From NCBI RefSeq assembly GCF_004297125.1, contig NZ_SCVD01000024.1, positions 62,001 through 126,000 of the forward strand: 64,000 nucleotides of DNA. Direction: 5' to 3'. The notes below the pieces were generated by a model. The model made no database searches. It saw nothing but the letters and a program-made list of their open reading frames with translations, and was not told where the DNA came from. The stretch's first letter is position 1. Every line of letters begins with the position of its first letter. Origin of the DNA: Phenylobacterium sp. (GTDB taxonomy: Bacteria > Pseudomonadota > Alphaproteobacteria > Caulobacterales > Caulobacteraceae). This document shows positions 9,475 through 17,593 of the stretch, one piece after another. Position numbers and translations under genes: made by a program.

Positions 9475-10173
9475 TTAGAAGGTCAGCTTGATGCCGCCCA
9501 CGACCCGGCTGTCGCCGAGCCCGCCGGTGACGGCCTTGCCCTTGTTGGTGTCCCAGTAGCGGACGTCGAAGCCGACATGGTCGGTCAGCGCAAAGCCGAC
9601 GCCGACGTTCCAGGTGGTATAGTCGAACGCCTTGTCGACCTCCTGCCGGCCGATGGCGCCGCTGAACGAGAACTTCGTGTCCGGAATGGCGACTGCGGCG
9701 TTGGCCTCATAGTAGACGGCGTCGCCGGTCTTCCCGAAGAATTCCGGGGAGTAATAGACCGCGACGCCCAGGGTCGCCGGGCCGGCCGGGACCGATGCGG
9801 CGATCTTGCCCTCCCAATAGTCCTCGTTGGAGCCGGACGGCTGGTCGAGATAGCCGTAGTAGATCACCCCGATGTCGAAGCTCACCGGGCCGGCCGTCGG
9901 CTTGATGCCGGCGTAGAGGTCGAACTCGGCGTCGGTGCCGTTGCCGAAGTCCACATTGGAGGCCCAGACACCGGCGTAGCCGATGCCCATGGAGGCGTCG
10001 ACGCCGCCGAAGACCGAAGGATCCTCGTCGGTCTGACTGATGCCGCGGAAGACGTAGTCGGTGTTGGCCCCGAGGTTGAAGGCGAAGGTTGGGCCCCCGT
10101 CCTGCGCCTGCGCGGCGCCGGCGAGCGCAAGCGAACCGACAGCGGCCGCCAGCGCGATTTTCAGCGTTCTCAT
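9475..10173 (-). CDS. TorF-family outer-membrane porin-like protein
   Basis: 232 residues from the ATG at 10173; an upstream in-frame start at 10191 is less likely because the signal peptide MRTLKIALAAAVGSLALAGA begins at 10173. The mature part opens with FAFNLGANTDYVFRGISQTDEDPS, the hallmark of the TorF (TIGR02001) family. It continues as alternating amphipathic strands and ends in a phenylalanine (IKLTF), as outer-membrane barrels do. The role is presumably passive diffusion; the substrate is unknown. It is monocistronic with its own terminator. Confidence 0.88.
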   Translation of the reverse strand: MRTLKIALAAAVGSLALAGAAQAQDGGPTFAFNLGANTDYVFRGISQTDEDPSVFGGVDASMGIGYAGVWASNVDFGNGTDAEFDLYAGIKPTAGPVSFDIGVIYYGYLDQPSGSNEDYWEGKIAASVPAGPATLGVAVYYSPEFFGKTGDAVYYEANAAVAIPDTKFSFSGAIGRQEVDKAFDYTTWNVGVGFALTDHVGFDVRYWDTNKGKAVTGGLGDSRVVGGIKLTF

Positions 10174-10353
10174 TTGATTATCCCCTCTCACGTCCGTCCG
10201 GCCGAAACCGACGGGCGAGGGTTATCGTGGTCGGCGGGGCCTGCAGATCAACGTGACGAACTCGCGACAGCCGAGCCATGGGGAGGCTGATGTGCGATTG
10301 GGCGCCCGTGTGGTGAGGCGCCTACAAAACGGGCGCCATGACCCTGCGGCAGG

Positions 10354-11154
10354 TCATCGCGCGACGAGCGGCGCGAATCCCAGGTGTGACCCCGCGTCGA
10401 CCAGCAGCGTCTCGCCGGTCACATGTCGCGAGGCGGGCGAGGCCAGGAAGACGGCCGAGGCGGCGATGTCCTCGGGGGTGGAGGCCGCTTTCAGGGGCGT
10501 GCCGGCGGCGGCGTTGGCGCGGATGCGGTCGGCCGCCTGCTCACCCAGGCCCTTGCCGAACCAGGGGGTGTCGATGAACCCTGGGCAGATCGCGTTGACC
10601 CGGATCTTCGGCGCCAGCGCCCGGGCCAGCGAGAGGGTCATCGTGGTGAGCGCGCCCTTGGATGCGGCGTACGGGATCGACGAGCCGATGCCGGTGACCC
10701 CGGCGATCGAGGCGGTCATCACCACCGCTCCGGGCTGGGGCGCGGCTTCCAGCAGGGTGCGACAGGCCCGGACCATCTGATAGGCGCCCACCACGTTCAC
10801 GGCATAGAGGTCGAGGAAGTCCTGGCCCGAGACCGCGTCCAGGTCGCCATGGCCGGCGAACCTCGTCACGCCCGCGTTGTTGAAGAGGGCGTCCACGCGG
10901 CCGTAGGGCGCGGCCGCCGCGGCGATCTTCCGGCAGTCGTCGTCCTGGGCGACGTCGCCCTGGACCAGGACGGTCTCGGCGCCGTGGGCCTGGCACCGGC
11001 GCGCCGTTTCCTCGGCGTCGTCGCGGTTGCGGGCGTAGTTGATGACCACGGCCTTGGCGCCGCGAGAGGCGACCTCCACCGCCACGGCGCGGCCCAGACC
11101 GGTCGATGCGCCGGTCACCACCACCACGAAATCCTGATAGTCGCCTTGGGCCAT
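10354..11154 (-). CDS. SDR-family NAD(P)-dependent oxidoreductase
   Basis: 266 residues from the ATG at 11154. The dinucleotide-binding [12 protein letters not shown] is at the N-terminus, NNAG near residue 95, the catalytic serine in MTASIAG, and the YxxxK pair in [19 protein letters not shown] is the usual loop after the active site. It resembles 3-oxoacyl-ACP reductase/glucose dehydrogenase-like enzymes, but the substrate cannot be assigned. It is divergent from queF, with starts about 52 bp apart. Confidence 0.9.
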   Translation of the reverse strand: MAQGDYQDFVVVVTGASTGLGRAVAVEVASRGAKAVVINYARNRDDAEETARRCQAHGAETVLVQGDVAQDDDCRKIAAAAAPYGRVDALFNNAGVTRFAGHGDLDAVSGQDFLDLYAVNVVGAYQMVRACRTLLEAAPQPGAVVMTASIAGVTGIGSSIPYAASKGALTTMTLSLARALAPKIRVNAICPGFIDTPWFGKGLGEQAADRIRANAAAGTPLKAASTPEDIAASAVFLASPASRHVTGETLLVDAGSHLGFAPLVAR

Positions 11155-11206
11155 GATGCGCCTCCCGATGTTGTTCGGGGTGCTAGTAGCCGGTAAAGCC
11201 GCCGGC

Positions 11207-11662
11207 ATGGAAGAGACCCATCTCACGCAGTTGGGCCGCGAGACCCGGGGCTTCGACAGCCCCGAGACCGCGGTCCTCGAGCGCGTCCCGAACCCTCACC
11301 CCGGCACGGCCTATCTGGTGCGGTTCACGGCGCCGGAGTTCACCTCGCTGTGCCCCGTGACCGGCCAGCCCGACTTCGCCCACCTGGTCATCGACTACGT
11401 ACCCGGCGACTGGCTCGTGGAGTCCAAATCGCTGAAGCTCTACCTCGGATCGTTCCGCAACCACGGCGCCTTCCACGAGGATTGCACGGTGGCGATCGGC
11501 AAACGGCTGGTCAGCGCGCTTTCGCCGCAGTGGCTCAGGATCGGCGGGTACTGGTACCCGAGGGGCGGAATCCCGATTGATGTTTTCTGGCAAAGCGGCG
11601 CCGTGCCGCAAGGACTCTGGCTGCCTGACCAAGGCGTTGCGCCTTATCGCGGGCGCGGCTGA
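11207..11662 (+). CDS. queF: NADPH-dependent 7-cyano-7-deazaguanine reductase
   Basis: 151 residues. QueF reduces preQ0 to preQ1 in queuosine biosynthesis. The catalytic cysteine lies in [11 protein letters not shown], and the NADPH/substrate signature [15 protein letters not shown] is followed by GAFHEDC. The length fits the short, unimodular QueF type. The start is the ATG at 11207 because family members begin close to this point; the frame opens further upstream, but that extension overlaps the divergent SDR start. Confidence 0.95.
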   Translation: MEETHLTQLGRETRGFDSPETAVLERVPNPHPGTAYLVRFTAPEFTSLCPVTGQPDFAHLVIDYVPGDWLVESKSLKLYLGSFRNHGAFHEDCTVAIGKRLVSALSPQWLRIGGYWYPRGGIPIDVFWQSGAVPQGLWLPDQGVAPYRGRG

Positions 11663-11974
11663 AGCGTATCGGCGCTGAGGATTGAATTCGGCTTGAGTCC
11701 GGCGGCTTCGGAATACTGCAGAGCTTCAAGATTATCCGAGGGCTCCCAACTGTGACGCGCAGATCGAAGTCAGCATACCGCCGGGCGAGTTGAGTCCGAC
11801 CCTACTCTCGCCCGAGGGGAAAAAGGGAGATGGACTCATGCCAGCGCCCATTCGGGCTTCCCAAAAGCTCGGGACGGGCCTATACCTAAACCCGCCCAAC
11901 TCTCCTCGGGCGTGTCACCTCAGGCCGGGCGGCGCCGCGCGTCGTCCGGCCGTCGTGTTTCTGGCGCTCCGGGC
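11663..11974. other. Gene-free gap between convergent genes
   Basis: 312 bp between queF and the nitroreductase gene, which point at each other. CGGGCGAG near 11781 can pair with CTCGCCCG near 11807, which may serve as a terminator stem, but no T-run follows. No coding frame here has a recognisable product. Confidence 0.4.
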
Positions 11975-12586
11975 CTATGCAGTCCAGTGGGTGATCAGGG
12001 GATCCAAGGCAGGGCGTTCCCGTTCCAGCGGCGGCTCGCGCGGCGTCCCCAGCATCACGAAACCGGCCACGCGCTCACCCTGCTGCAGGCCGAGCACGGC
12101 CGTCGCGTCGGGGTCGTAGCTGTACCAGTCGGTGATCCAGTTGGCCCCGAACCCCATGGCGAGCGCCGCATAGGTCAGGTTCGCGCAGACCGCGCCGACG
12201 GACAGGACCTGTTCCCATTCCGGAATTTCGCCAGGTTTGGGCGAGGAAATCACCGCCACCGCCAATGGAGGGATTTTCAGCTTGGCGAGCTTGGCTACCC
12301 GCCTGGCGTCGCCCTGCGTCTGCGCGACCGCTTCCAGCCGGGCTGCGAACGCAGCTTTGCCCGCGCCTTCCAGCACCACGAAGCGCCAGGGGTTGAGCTT
12401 GCCGTGGTCGGGCGTGCGCGCCGCCAGGCGGACCAGGTCGGCCAGCTGGTCGGAGCTCGGCGCCGGCTCGGCCAGCGTCACGGCCGACGTCGATCGCCGG
12501 AGCGCCAGGAAGCGCAGGACCTCGGGCGCGGCAGTGAGGGGCAGGGCCGCGCCAAAGGCGGGCGCGGGCGGCAGAGCTGAAGGCAA
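11975..12586 (-). CDS. Nitroreductase-family oxidoreductase (YdjA-like)
   Basis: 203 residues from a TTG start at 12586. The FMN-contact region LALRRSTSAV near residue 30, then ARTPDHGKLNPWRFVVLEG, and the C-terminal GFGANWITDW with GFVMLGTPRE match the small single-domain YdjA/NfnB-like nitroreductases. These reduce nitro or quinone compounds using flavin and NAD(P)H. No physiological substrate can be inferred. No better start codon is in frame before the conserved part, so the TTG is accepted. Transcription diverges from the Nudix gene. Confidence 0.88.
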   Translation of the reverse strand: MPSALPPAPAFGAALPLTAAPEVLRFLALRRSTSAVTLAEPAPSSDQLADLVRLAARTPDHGKLNPWRFVVLEGAGKAAFAARLEAVAQTQGDARRVAKLAKLKIPPLAVAVISSPKPGEIPEWEQVLSVGAVCANLTYAALAMGFGANWITDWYSYDPDATAVLGLQQGERVAGFVMLGTPREPPLERERPALDPLITHWTA

Positions 12587-12671
12587 CGAAGGGTCCGGCG
12601 TTTAAGAGTGCGGATGCGGCCTTTCCTTTATGGGTGGCCGCGCGCGATCTGCAAGGCGAGGGAGACGACAA

Positions 12672-13286
12672 GTGGACGAAAAGCCGGCCTGGTTGCGGGC
12701 GCACGGAACACCCTGGGTGCGGGGGTGGGGCCGGGCGATCTTCGAGAATCCCTGGATCACGGTCACCGAGTTCGCGGCGACGGCGCCGACGGGCAAGCCG
12801 GCCCGCTACGGCCTAGTCAGCTTCAAGAACTATGCGGTGGCGGTCCTGCCGCTCTACGACGACGGCACGACCGTGCTGGTGGGGCAGAACCGGTTCCCGG
12901 CGGGCGATTACAGCTGGGAGATTCCCGAGGGCGGCGGCCCGCTGGAGCACGACCCGCTGGAGAGCGCCAAGCGCGAACTGGCCGAGGAGACCGGCCTGCA
13001 GGCGGCCGAGTGGCACGAGGTGATGCGGGCCCAGCTGTCGAACTCGGTGACCGACGAACAGATGTTCGGCTACCTCGCCTTGGGCCTGTCGCGGGCCCGG
13101 GCCGGCCAGGAGATGGACGACACCGAGGCGATCGAGGTCGTGCGAGTGCCGTTCCGGGAGGCCCTGGACGCGGCGATGGCCGGCGATATCAAGGATATGC
13201 TGACGGTGGCGATGCTGCTCAAGGCTTACCATATGGCTCGGGAAGGGCATTTGGCGTCCGCGCTCGCGCGCGCCATGCTAGGCTAG
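12672..13286 (+). CDS. Nudix hydrolase, ADP-ribose pyrophosphatase-like
   Basis: 204 residues starting at GTG 12672, with GGGAG 7 nt upstream. The Nudix segment reads WEIPEGGGPLEHDPLESAKR followed by ELAEETGL. The catalytic REL-x-EE-x-G core is complete, but the glutamate expected seven residues before that arginine is a histidine, while the residue before it is glutamate. Activity may still be intact because the metal-binding glutamates of the REL-x-EE core remain. The likely role is hydrolysis of ADP-ribose or another nucleoside diphosphate derivative. It lies 28 bp upstream of cysE on the same strand. Confidence 0.88.
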   Translation: MDEKPAWLRAHGTPWVRGWGRAIFENPWITVTEFAATAPTGKPARYGLVSFKNYAVAVLPLYDDGTTVLVGQNRFPAGDYSWEIPEGGGPLEHDPLESAKRELAEETGLQAAEWHEVMRAQLSNSVTDEQMFGYLALGLSRARAGQEMDDTEAIEVVRVPFREALDAAMAGDIKDMLTVAMLLKAYHMAREGHLASALARAMLG

Positions 13287-13314
13287 GGAGAAGCCTATGG
13301 GTCGGGAGGAACCG

Positions 13315-14145
13315 ATGAGTCAGCGCCTGGAGGTGGTGAATTCCGCCACGCCGCCGCCTGTCTGGGCCGCGCTGCGGAACGAGGCCTATGCCGCCGCCAA
13401 GACGGAGTCGGCGCTGGCCAGTCTGCTGGCCGCGGTGATCCTGAACCACGACAGCCTTGGCGATGCGCTGAGCTATCAGCTCGCCCGCAAGCTGGGCGAC
13501 CAGGAGCTGCGCGCCATGAGCCTGCGCGACACCGTCGAGGAGGCCTATGAGGCCGCTCCGTCGATCGTGGAGATGGCCGAGGCCGACCTGAAGGCGGTGT
13601 TCGAGCGCGACCCGGCCTGCAAGGGCTATGTCCAACCGTTCCTGTTCTTCAAGGGCTTCCTGGCGCTGCAGACGCATCGCGTGGCCCACTGGTTGTACAA
13701 CGAAGGCCGCGACACCCTGGCCTTCTACCTGCAGAGCCGTTCCAGCGAGCTGTTCCAGGTGGATATCAATCCGGCCACCAAGATCGGCCGGGGCGTGTTC
13801 GTCGACCACGGCACCGGCATCGTGATCGGCGAGACCGCGGTGATCGGGGACGACGTCTCGATGCTGCAGGGCGTGACCCTGGGCGGCACCGGCGCCGAGC
13901 GTGGCGATCGCCACCCGAAGATCGGCAGGGGCGTACTGCTGGGGGCGGGCGCCAAGGTGCTGGGCAACATCACCATCGGCGACTACGCGAAGATCGCGTC
14001 GGGCTCGGTCGTCCTGAAGCCGGTGCCCTCCGGCTGCACGGCGGCGGGCGTGCCTGCGCGGCTCGTCAACTGCCCGACCTGCGAGGAACCGGCCAAGAGC
14101 ATGGACCACACGCTCGCCGATGCTGTGTACGACTACGTCATCTGA
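13315..14145 (+). CDS. cysE: Serine O-acetyltransferase
   Basis: 276 residues. It transfers acetyl from acetyl-CoA to L-serine, giving O-acetylserine for cysteine synthesis. An N-terminal helical domain (1-145) precedes the left-handed beta-helix built of hexapeptide repeats (IGRGVFVDHGTGIVIGET ... VLGNITIGDYAKI). The catalytic histidines sit in FVDHGTG and in the upstream LQTHRVAHWLY. The ATG at 13315 is chosen because GGGAGG is directly upstream; an ATG at 13297 is also in frame. Confidence 0.96.
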   Translation: MSQRLEVVNSATPPPVWAALRNEAYAAAKTESALASLLAAVILNHDSLGDALSYQLARKLGDQELRAMSLRDTVEEAYEAAPSIVEMAEADLKAVFERDPACKGYVQPFLFFKGFLALQTHRVAHWLYNEGRDTLAFYLQSRSSELFQVDINPATKIGRGVFVDHGTGIVIGETAVIGDDVSMLQGVTLGGTGAERGDRHPKIGRGVLLGAGAKVLGNITIGDYAKIASGSVVLKPVPSGCTAAGVPARLVNCPTCEEPAKSMDHTLADAVYDYVI

Positions 14146-14207
14146 GGTTTCGCCCGGACGCCGGACCGGCTAGGTTCCGCGCAACGATTTGCACGGAGCG
14201 TTTTGGC

Positions 14208-14414
14208 GTGGACGAGAGAGCTATCCGCAAGGTCGAAGGCCACCTCCGGGGGACTTTCGCGAACGCGCGCATCACGCTCGTGCCGCGGCCGAAGCAGAAG
14301 GACTCCGCCGAGGTCTACATCGGCGAGGAGTTCATCGGTGTAGTCTTCGAGGACGAGGACGGCGACGGCTCGTACGTCTTCAACATGTCGATCCTCGCCG
14401 AGGACCTGCCCTAA
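14208..14414 (+). CDS. DUF3126 family protein
   Basis: 68 residues from a GTG start at 14208. The small acidic domain contains the family's core AEVYIGEEFIGVVFEDEDGDGSYVFNMSIL. The family is found in alphaproteobacteria, often next to cysE as here. No biochemical function is known. It ends nine bases before the stop of the convergent SRAP gene. Confidence 0.85.
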   Translation: MDERAIRKVEGHLRGTFANARITLVPRPKQKDSAEVYIGEEFIGVVFEDEDGDGSYVFNMSILAEDLP

Positions 14415-14423
14415 CCCGTCCGT

Positions 14424-14972
14424 CTAGCGAATCTGGACCACCTTCAGCGTGCCTGCCGGTGCTGGCGCGATGGGCGGTTGTGGTTGGCTCGTGTCCAGCC
14501 AAGCGGCCCAGTGCGCGCGGGGCAGGATGACGATCTGGCGGTCGTGGTAGGGCGCGATGTCCGGTCCTGGCGGGCCGGTCAGCAGGCTGAAGCGATCGTC
14601 GCGGATCAGGCCGGCGACGCCCAGGACCGAATCGTCTGTCGCGGTGAAGCGCCACTTGGACTTCGGCGCCTTGGGGCCCGTGAACTCGAAGAAGGCGTCG
14701 ATCGGGACCAGGCACCGGCCCTTCGGGAAGCCGCGGCCGTCCGACCGGAAGTTGATGACCGGCCCACGCGGGCCTGGGAAGCCCCACCGCATCCGGGAGA
14801 GGTGGGCCGCGCCATCTCGCCCGGTGACGATGTAGCTGGGGTCCGTGGGGCGGATCGAGGAGCGGGGCTCCATGTTGGGCGCGCCGCCGTCCCAGGTCAG
14901 CGGAAGTTCGAGCTGGCCGAATTCCTTGAGCAGCTCATCGAGCGAGCGTTCCTGGGCGTATTCGTTGCACAT
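14424..14972 (-). CDS. SRAP-family protein (YedK/HMCES type), abasic-site DNA-protein crosslinker
   Basis: 182 residues. The initiator methionine is followed by the invariant cysteine (MCNEYA), which in this family covalently traps abasic sites in single-stranded DNA after Met removal. Also visible are the conserved MRWGFPGPRG, FRSDGRGFPKGRCLVPIDAFFEF and the catalytic-histidine region PYHDRQIVIL, although the usual H-x-R-M-P near the end reads DRQIVILPRA here. The start at 14972 is fixed by that cysteine. It follows an S24 repressor gene on the same strand after 46 bp, suggesting DNA-damage control. Confidence 0.9.
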   Translation of the reverse strand: MCNEYAQERSLDELLKEFGQLELPLTWDGGAPNMEPRSSIRPTDPSYIVTGRDGAAHLSRMRWGFPGPRGPVINFRSDGRGFPKGRCLVPIDAFFEFTGPKAPKSKWRFTATDDSVLGVAGLIRDDRFSLLTGPPGPDIAPYHDRQIVILPRAHWAAWLDTSQPQPPIAPAPAGTLKVVQIR

Positions 14973-15017
14973 GTAATCTACATCAATCCGGGCAAGGCGG
15001 CATGTATATTGAATACA
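14971..15017 (-). promoter_or_regulatory. Two inverted repeats at the SRAP gene start
   Basis: ATGTA-ATC-TACAT (14971-14983) covers the SRAP start codon, and TGTAT-N5-ATACA (15003-15017) lies just after the S24 repressor gene. Both are AT-rich islands in GC-rich DNA. They are candidate operators for the upstream repressor. No proof beyond symmetry and position. Confidence 0.45.
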
Positions 15018-15018
15018 G

Positions 15019-15663
15019 TCAAGCCGCGCCGCGGATGATGCGGCGGGCCTGGAAGGGCGGGATGATGGCGGTGATGTGGGCGGCCCAGCGCAGGCGCGCG
15101 TCGTGGCGCATGGGCCCGGCGATGCTCTCCAGGTCATAGAGCCCGGCCCGCGAACCGCGCAGCAGCCGCTTGACCAGCACCTCGTCGGTGTCGGTCTCGA
15201 CGATCACCACCTGGCCCAGCATGTCGGGGGTCGGCGCGGTCCGCTGGTCCTCGAAATAGATCAGCGCCCCGTCGTCGGCCAGGCCGCGCATGGAGTGGCC
15301 GACTACCCGCAGGGCCCGCGCCCGGTCCGTGCCGCCGGGGGGGATCGGCGCCAGCTCGGCGGGGTCCTGGCCGAGGGCGAAGAGGACCGTGCCGTCCGGA
15401 TTGGCCCCCACGCGCCCGATCACCTGGACCTCGGTCGCCTCGCCCGCCGGCTGCATCGCGCCGGCGGCGTCGTAGAGCCACTCCGGGCTGACCCCGAAGG
15501 CGGCGGCGTATTCCTTGGCCCGCCGGTACGAGAACGGGGCGTTGCCGTTCTCGTTGGAGGCGTAGGTGTTGCGGCTCCACCCGTGTGCGTCCGCAGCTGA
15601 CGCAGCGGTGTCGTAGCCTCTGTCGATCCGGGCCTGCCTGAGCCGTTGCGCGCGTCCGTCCAT
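15019..15663 (-). CDS. LexA-like S24 peptidase repressor with N-terminal HTH (phage CI type)
   Basis: 214 residues from the ATG at 15663; a TTG at 15699 is also in frame. Residues 1-65 form an HTH (LRQARIDRGYDTAASAADAHGWSRNTY). The C-terminal half is an S24 domain with the nucleophile serine in VVGHSMRGLADDG and the general-base lysine in VLVKRLL. Such repressors cleave themselves on RecA filaments after DNA damage. Divergent from three small overlapping genes, it looks like the switch of the phage-derived region. Whether it controls the late genes about 5 kb away is inference. Confidence 0.88.
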   Translation of the reverse strand: MDGRAQRLRQARIDRGYDTAASAADAHGWSRNTYASNENGNAPFSYRRAKEYAAAFGVSPEWLYDAAGAMQPAGEATEVQVIGRVGANPDGTVLFALGQDPAELAPIPPGGTDRARALRVVGHSMRGLADDGALIYFEDQRTAPTPDMLGQVVIVETDTDEVLVKRLLRGSRAGLYDLESIAGPMRHDARLRWAAHITAIIPPFQARRIIRGAA

Positions 15664-15689
15664 AATGCTGTAGATAACCTGCTGAGAAA

Positions 15690-15701
15690 CGTTGCGCAAC
15701 G
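15690..15701. promoter_or_regulatory. 12-bp perfect palindrome, candidate repressor operator
   Basis: CGTTGCGCAACG lies in the 64-bp divergent intergenic region between the S24 repressor ATG (15663) and the first small gene (15728). It is in the right place to control both directions. It overlaps the alternative TTG start of the repressor. Confidence 0.5.
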
Positions 15702-15727
15702 GACAGTATATTTCCTACATTAGGCGT

Positions 15728-15967
15728 ATGGAAACGTCATCCCACATCACATCGACCTACGCCGCGCTCCGGTACGGCGGGGCCTCTCAGGACCGCGCCC
15801 GGGCCGAGCTGGCGATCACGCCGGGCGAGGCCGGCAAACTGGAGGCGATCTTCAACGTCGGCCGGCCCGGCAAGCTGCTGGACCGGATGCGGCCGCGGTT
15901 CGCCCGGCACGGCGGCCACGTGGCGGCCGTGCTGGCGGCGGGCGGCTATCCGGCGCTGCGCCGATGA
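15728..15967 (+). CDS. Small hypothetical protein, first gene of divergent early operon
   Basis: 79 residues, not recognised. It is rich in arginine and alanine, with RARAELAITPGEAGKLEAIF suggesting a helix-turn-helix-like helical fold, but I do not assign DNA binding. The ATG at 15728 follows the AT-rich divergent promoter region. Its stop overlaps the next gene in an ATGA arrangement, so the three genes 15728-16745 are translationally coupled. Position opposite a CI-type repressor suggests an early phage function. Confidence 0.65.
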   Translation: METSSHITSTYAALRYGGASQDRARAELAITPGEAGKLEAIFNVGRPGKLLDRMRPRFARHGGHVAAVLAAGGYPALRR

Positions 15968-16161
15968 GCCGGACGCCCGACGCCGCGGCCCTGGTCGCGG
16001 GCGCGCTCAGCCGCCGCGGGCCCGCCGAACGCAGCCGGTTCCTGCGCGAACTCCTGGCGCACACGGCCGCGGGGCTGGTGGTGATCGACGGCGAGGCCCA
16101 GGCCTCCGAAGCGGTCTACCGGCTGGCCGACGCGGTGGTGGCGCGGGGGCTCGGCGCATGA
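15964..16161 (+). CDS. Small hypothetical protein
   Basis: 65 residues, unrecognised, predicted largely helical (FLRELLAHTAAGLVVIDGEAQASEAV). It overlaps both neighbours by 4 bp (ATGA at 15964 and again at 16158), which strongly supports translation despite its size. No motif gives a function. Confidence 0.65.
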   Translation: MSRTPDAAALVAGALSRRGPAERSRFLRELLAHTAAGLVVIDGEAQASEAVYRLADAVVARGLGA

Positions 16162-16745
16162 GGCCGAACCAGCCCCGCGATCCGGCCCGCGCGGCGCGCG
16201 ACCGGCTGCTGCGCCTGGAGCGCCAGGCTCGGGCCCGCGCCGAGGCCGCTGCGGTGGCCGAGGGGGTCGCCGAGACCGTGGCCCTGTCGCGGGCCCGCGG
16301 CCAGGCGATCGCCGAGCCGTCGGCCAAGCGCCAGCGGACCTGCGCCCAGGCCTACCGCCGCCAGACCGGCCTGGAGTGGCTGGCCGCCAAGGGCCGCATC
16401 GACCCGGCGGCCAAGGCGGCGGGCGAACGCTACGGCTGGGCCTATCGCCGGGTGAAGGCCGAAAAGGCGATCCCTTCGTCCCTGGGGGGCGAGGTGCGCG
16501 GCGCCTTCGTCGCCCCGGACATCGCCGAGGTGCTCGCGCACGGCGAGGGGACCGAGCTGGCCCGGCGCAAGCTGGGCGAGTTCCGCCGCCGGCTGCAGGT
16601 CCAGGCCGACCTGGTGGCCGCCTGCGACCTGATCTGCGGCGAGGAGAAGACGCCGCGCGAGGCGGCCGCGGGGGAACGCGAGATCGCCCAGCTCGAAGCC
16701 GTGCTGAAGGTGGCGCTGGAGATCCTGGCCGGTGCGCCAGGGTAG
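16158..16745 (+). CDS. Hypothetical protein, possibly DUF6456-like
   Basis: 195 residues, arginine- and alanine-rich. The central part GLEWLAAKGRIDPAAKAAGE followed by RYGWAYRR recalls the DUF6456 domain found in alphaproteobacterial regulators and phage-related genes. That match is from memory of the motif and is weak. Helices before and after could form a coiled coil. It is the last gene of the ATGA-coupled trio and converges on the PEP-CTERM gene with a 16-bp gap. Confidence 0.6.
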   Translation: MRPNQPRDPARAARDRLLRLERQARARAEAAAVAEGVAETVALSRARGQAIAEPSAKRQRTCAQAYRRQTGLEWLAAKGRIDPAAKAAGERYGWAYRRVKAEKAIPSSLGGEVRGAFVAPDIAEVLAHGEGTELARRKLGEFRRRLQVQADLVAACDLICGEEKTPREAAAGEREIAQLEAVLKVALEILAGAPG

Positions 16746-16761
16746 GGGCGGTCGGCGGCGA

Positions 16762-17445
16762 TCAGCGGGCGCGGGGCTGGGCCGTCATCCCGCGGCGGCG
16801 GAGCCGAGCGCCGGCCGCGCCGAGGCCCACGATCATCAGCGCCCAGGTGGCCGGGTCCGGGACCGCGCCGCCGCCGTTCGCGGCGAACGTGCCGAACTGC
16901 AGGTCGTAGACCCCGCAGGCCATGTCGGCGTTGAAGTCGCAGGTGAACTGGGCCGAGCGGATGCCGACGGTGCTGGTGAGGCCGCCGAAACTGCCGGGGC
17001 CGAACTGGACCTCGCCCAGGAAGGTCCCGCTGAGGCCGGTCCCGCTGAACAGGCGCACGCGGCCGTAGTCGATGGTGTTGGAGAAGGCGCCGACCCCGTT
17101 CATCGCCGAGGCGAAGTCGAAGGCGATGTGGCCGCCGAAGAAACCGCCGTTGCCGATGATGCGGTCGCGGGCGGTGGGCGTCTGGAAGTCCTGGCCGCCC
17201 AGCACCTGGGCGTTCAGACCCACGGAGTCGACCCCCAGCGCGGCGAGGGCGGCGGCGGGCGCGGCGTCGTCCAGCCGATAGCCGGCCGCGAAGCCGCCGA
17301 GCGCATCGAAGTCGACCAAGGTGTAGGACCCGTCGAGGGCGGCCTGGAACCCGGCCTGGCTGTTGTAGGCCACCACCGCGGCCGAGGCGGCGCCGGCGCT
17401 GGCCAGCACGGCGGAGATCGCGGCGAGCGCCGTGACGATACGCAT
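16762..17445 (-). CDS. PEP-CTERM (PEPxxWA type) sorting-domain protein
   Basis: 227 residues. There is an N-terminal signal peptide (MRIVTALAAISAVLASAGAA), a secreted beta-rich middle, and the C-terminal sorting signal VPDPATWALMIVGLGAAGA followed by RLRRRG: a P-D-P-A-T-W-A box, one membrane span and a basic tail. The tail is recognised by exosortases, which process proteins for export to the cell surface or extracellular matrix. No exosortase lies in this window. The molecular role of the middle part is unknown. Confidence 0.88.
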   Translation of the reverse strand: MRIVTALAAISAVLASAGAASAAVVAYNSQAGFQAALDGSYTLVDFDALGGFAAGYRLDDAAPAAALAALGVDSVGLNAQVLGGQDFQTPTARDRIIGNGGFFGGHIAFDFASAMNGVGAFSNTIDYGRVRLFSGTGLSGTFLGEVQFGPGSFGGLTSTVGIRSAQFTCDFNADMACGVYDLQFGTFAANGGGAVPDPATWALMIVGLGAAGARLRRRGMTAQPRAR

Positions 17446-17578
17446 GGAAACGTCCCCCAGTCGCCGCGCGATGCGGCCAGTGTCGCCGGAGGAAACCCCA
17501 GGCGCGGCCGCGGCGCCTCCCCCGTTCGGGGGTGTTGCGTGCGGGGGTGGGGTGGCCGAGCGGTCGAAACAGGAAAAT

Positions 17579-17593
17579 GTTCGTGATTTGTTC
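17579..17593 (+). promoter_or_regulatory. LexA box A (perfect GTTC-N7-GTTC)
   Basis: GTTC-GTGATTT-GTTC, followed at once by TTGACA, the same layout as boxes B, C and D. No intact plus-strand gene follows. The PEP-CTERM start is 134 bp away on the minus strand. Confidence 0.7.
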
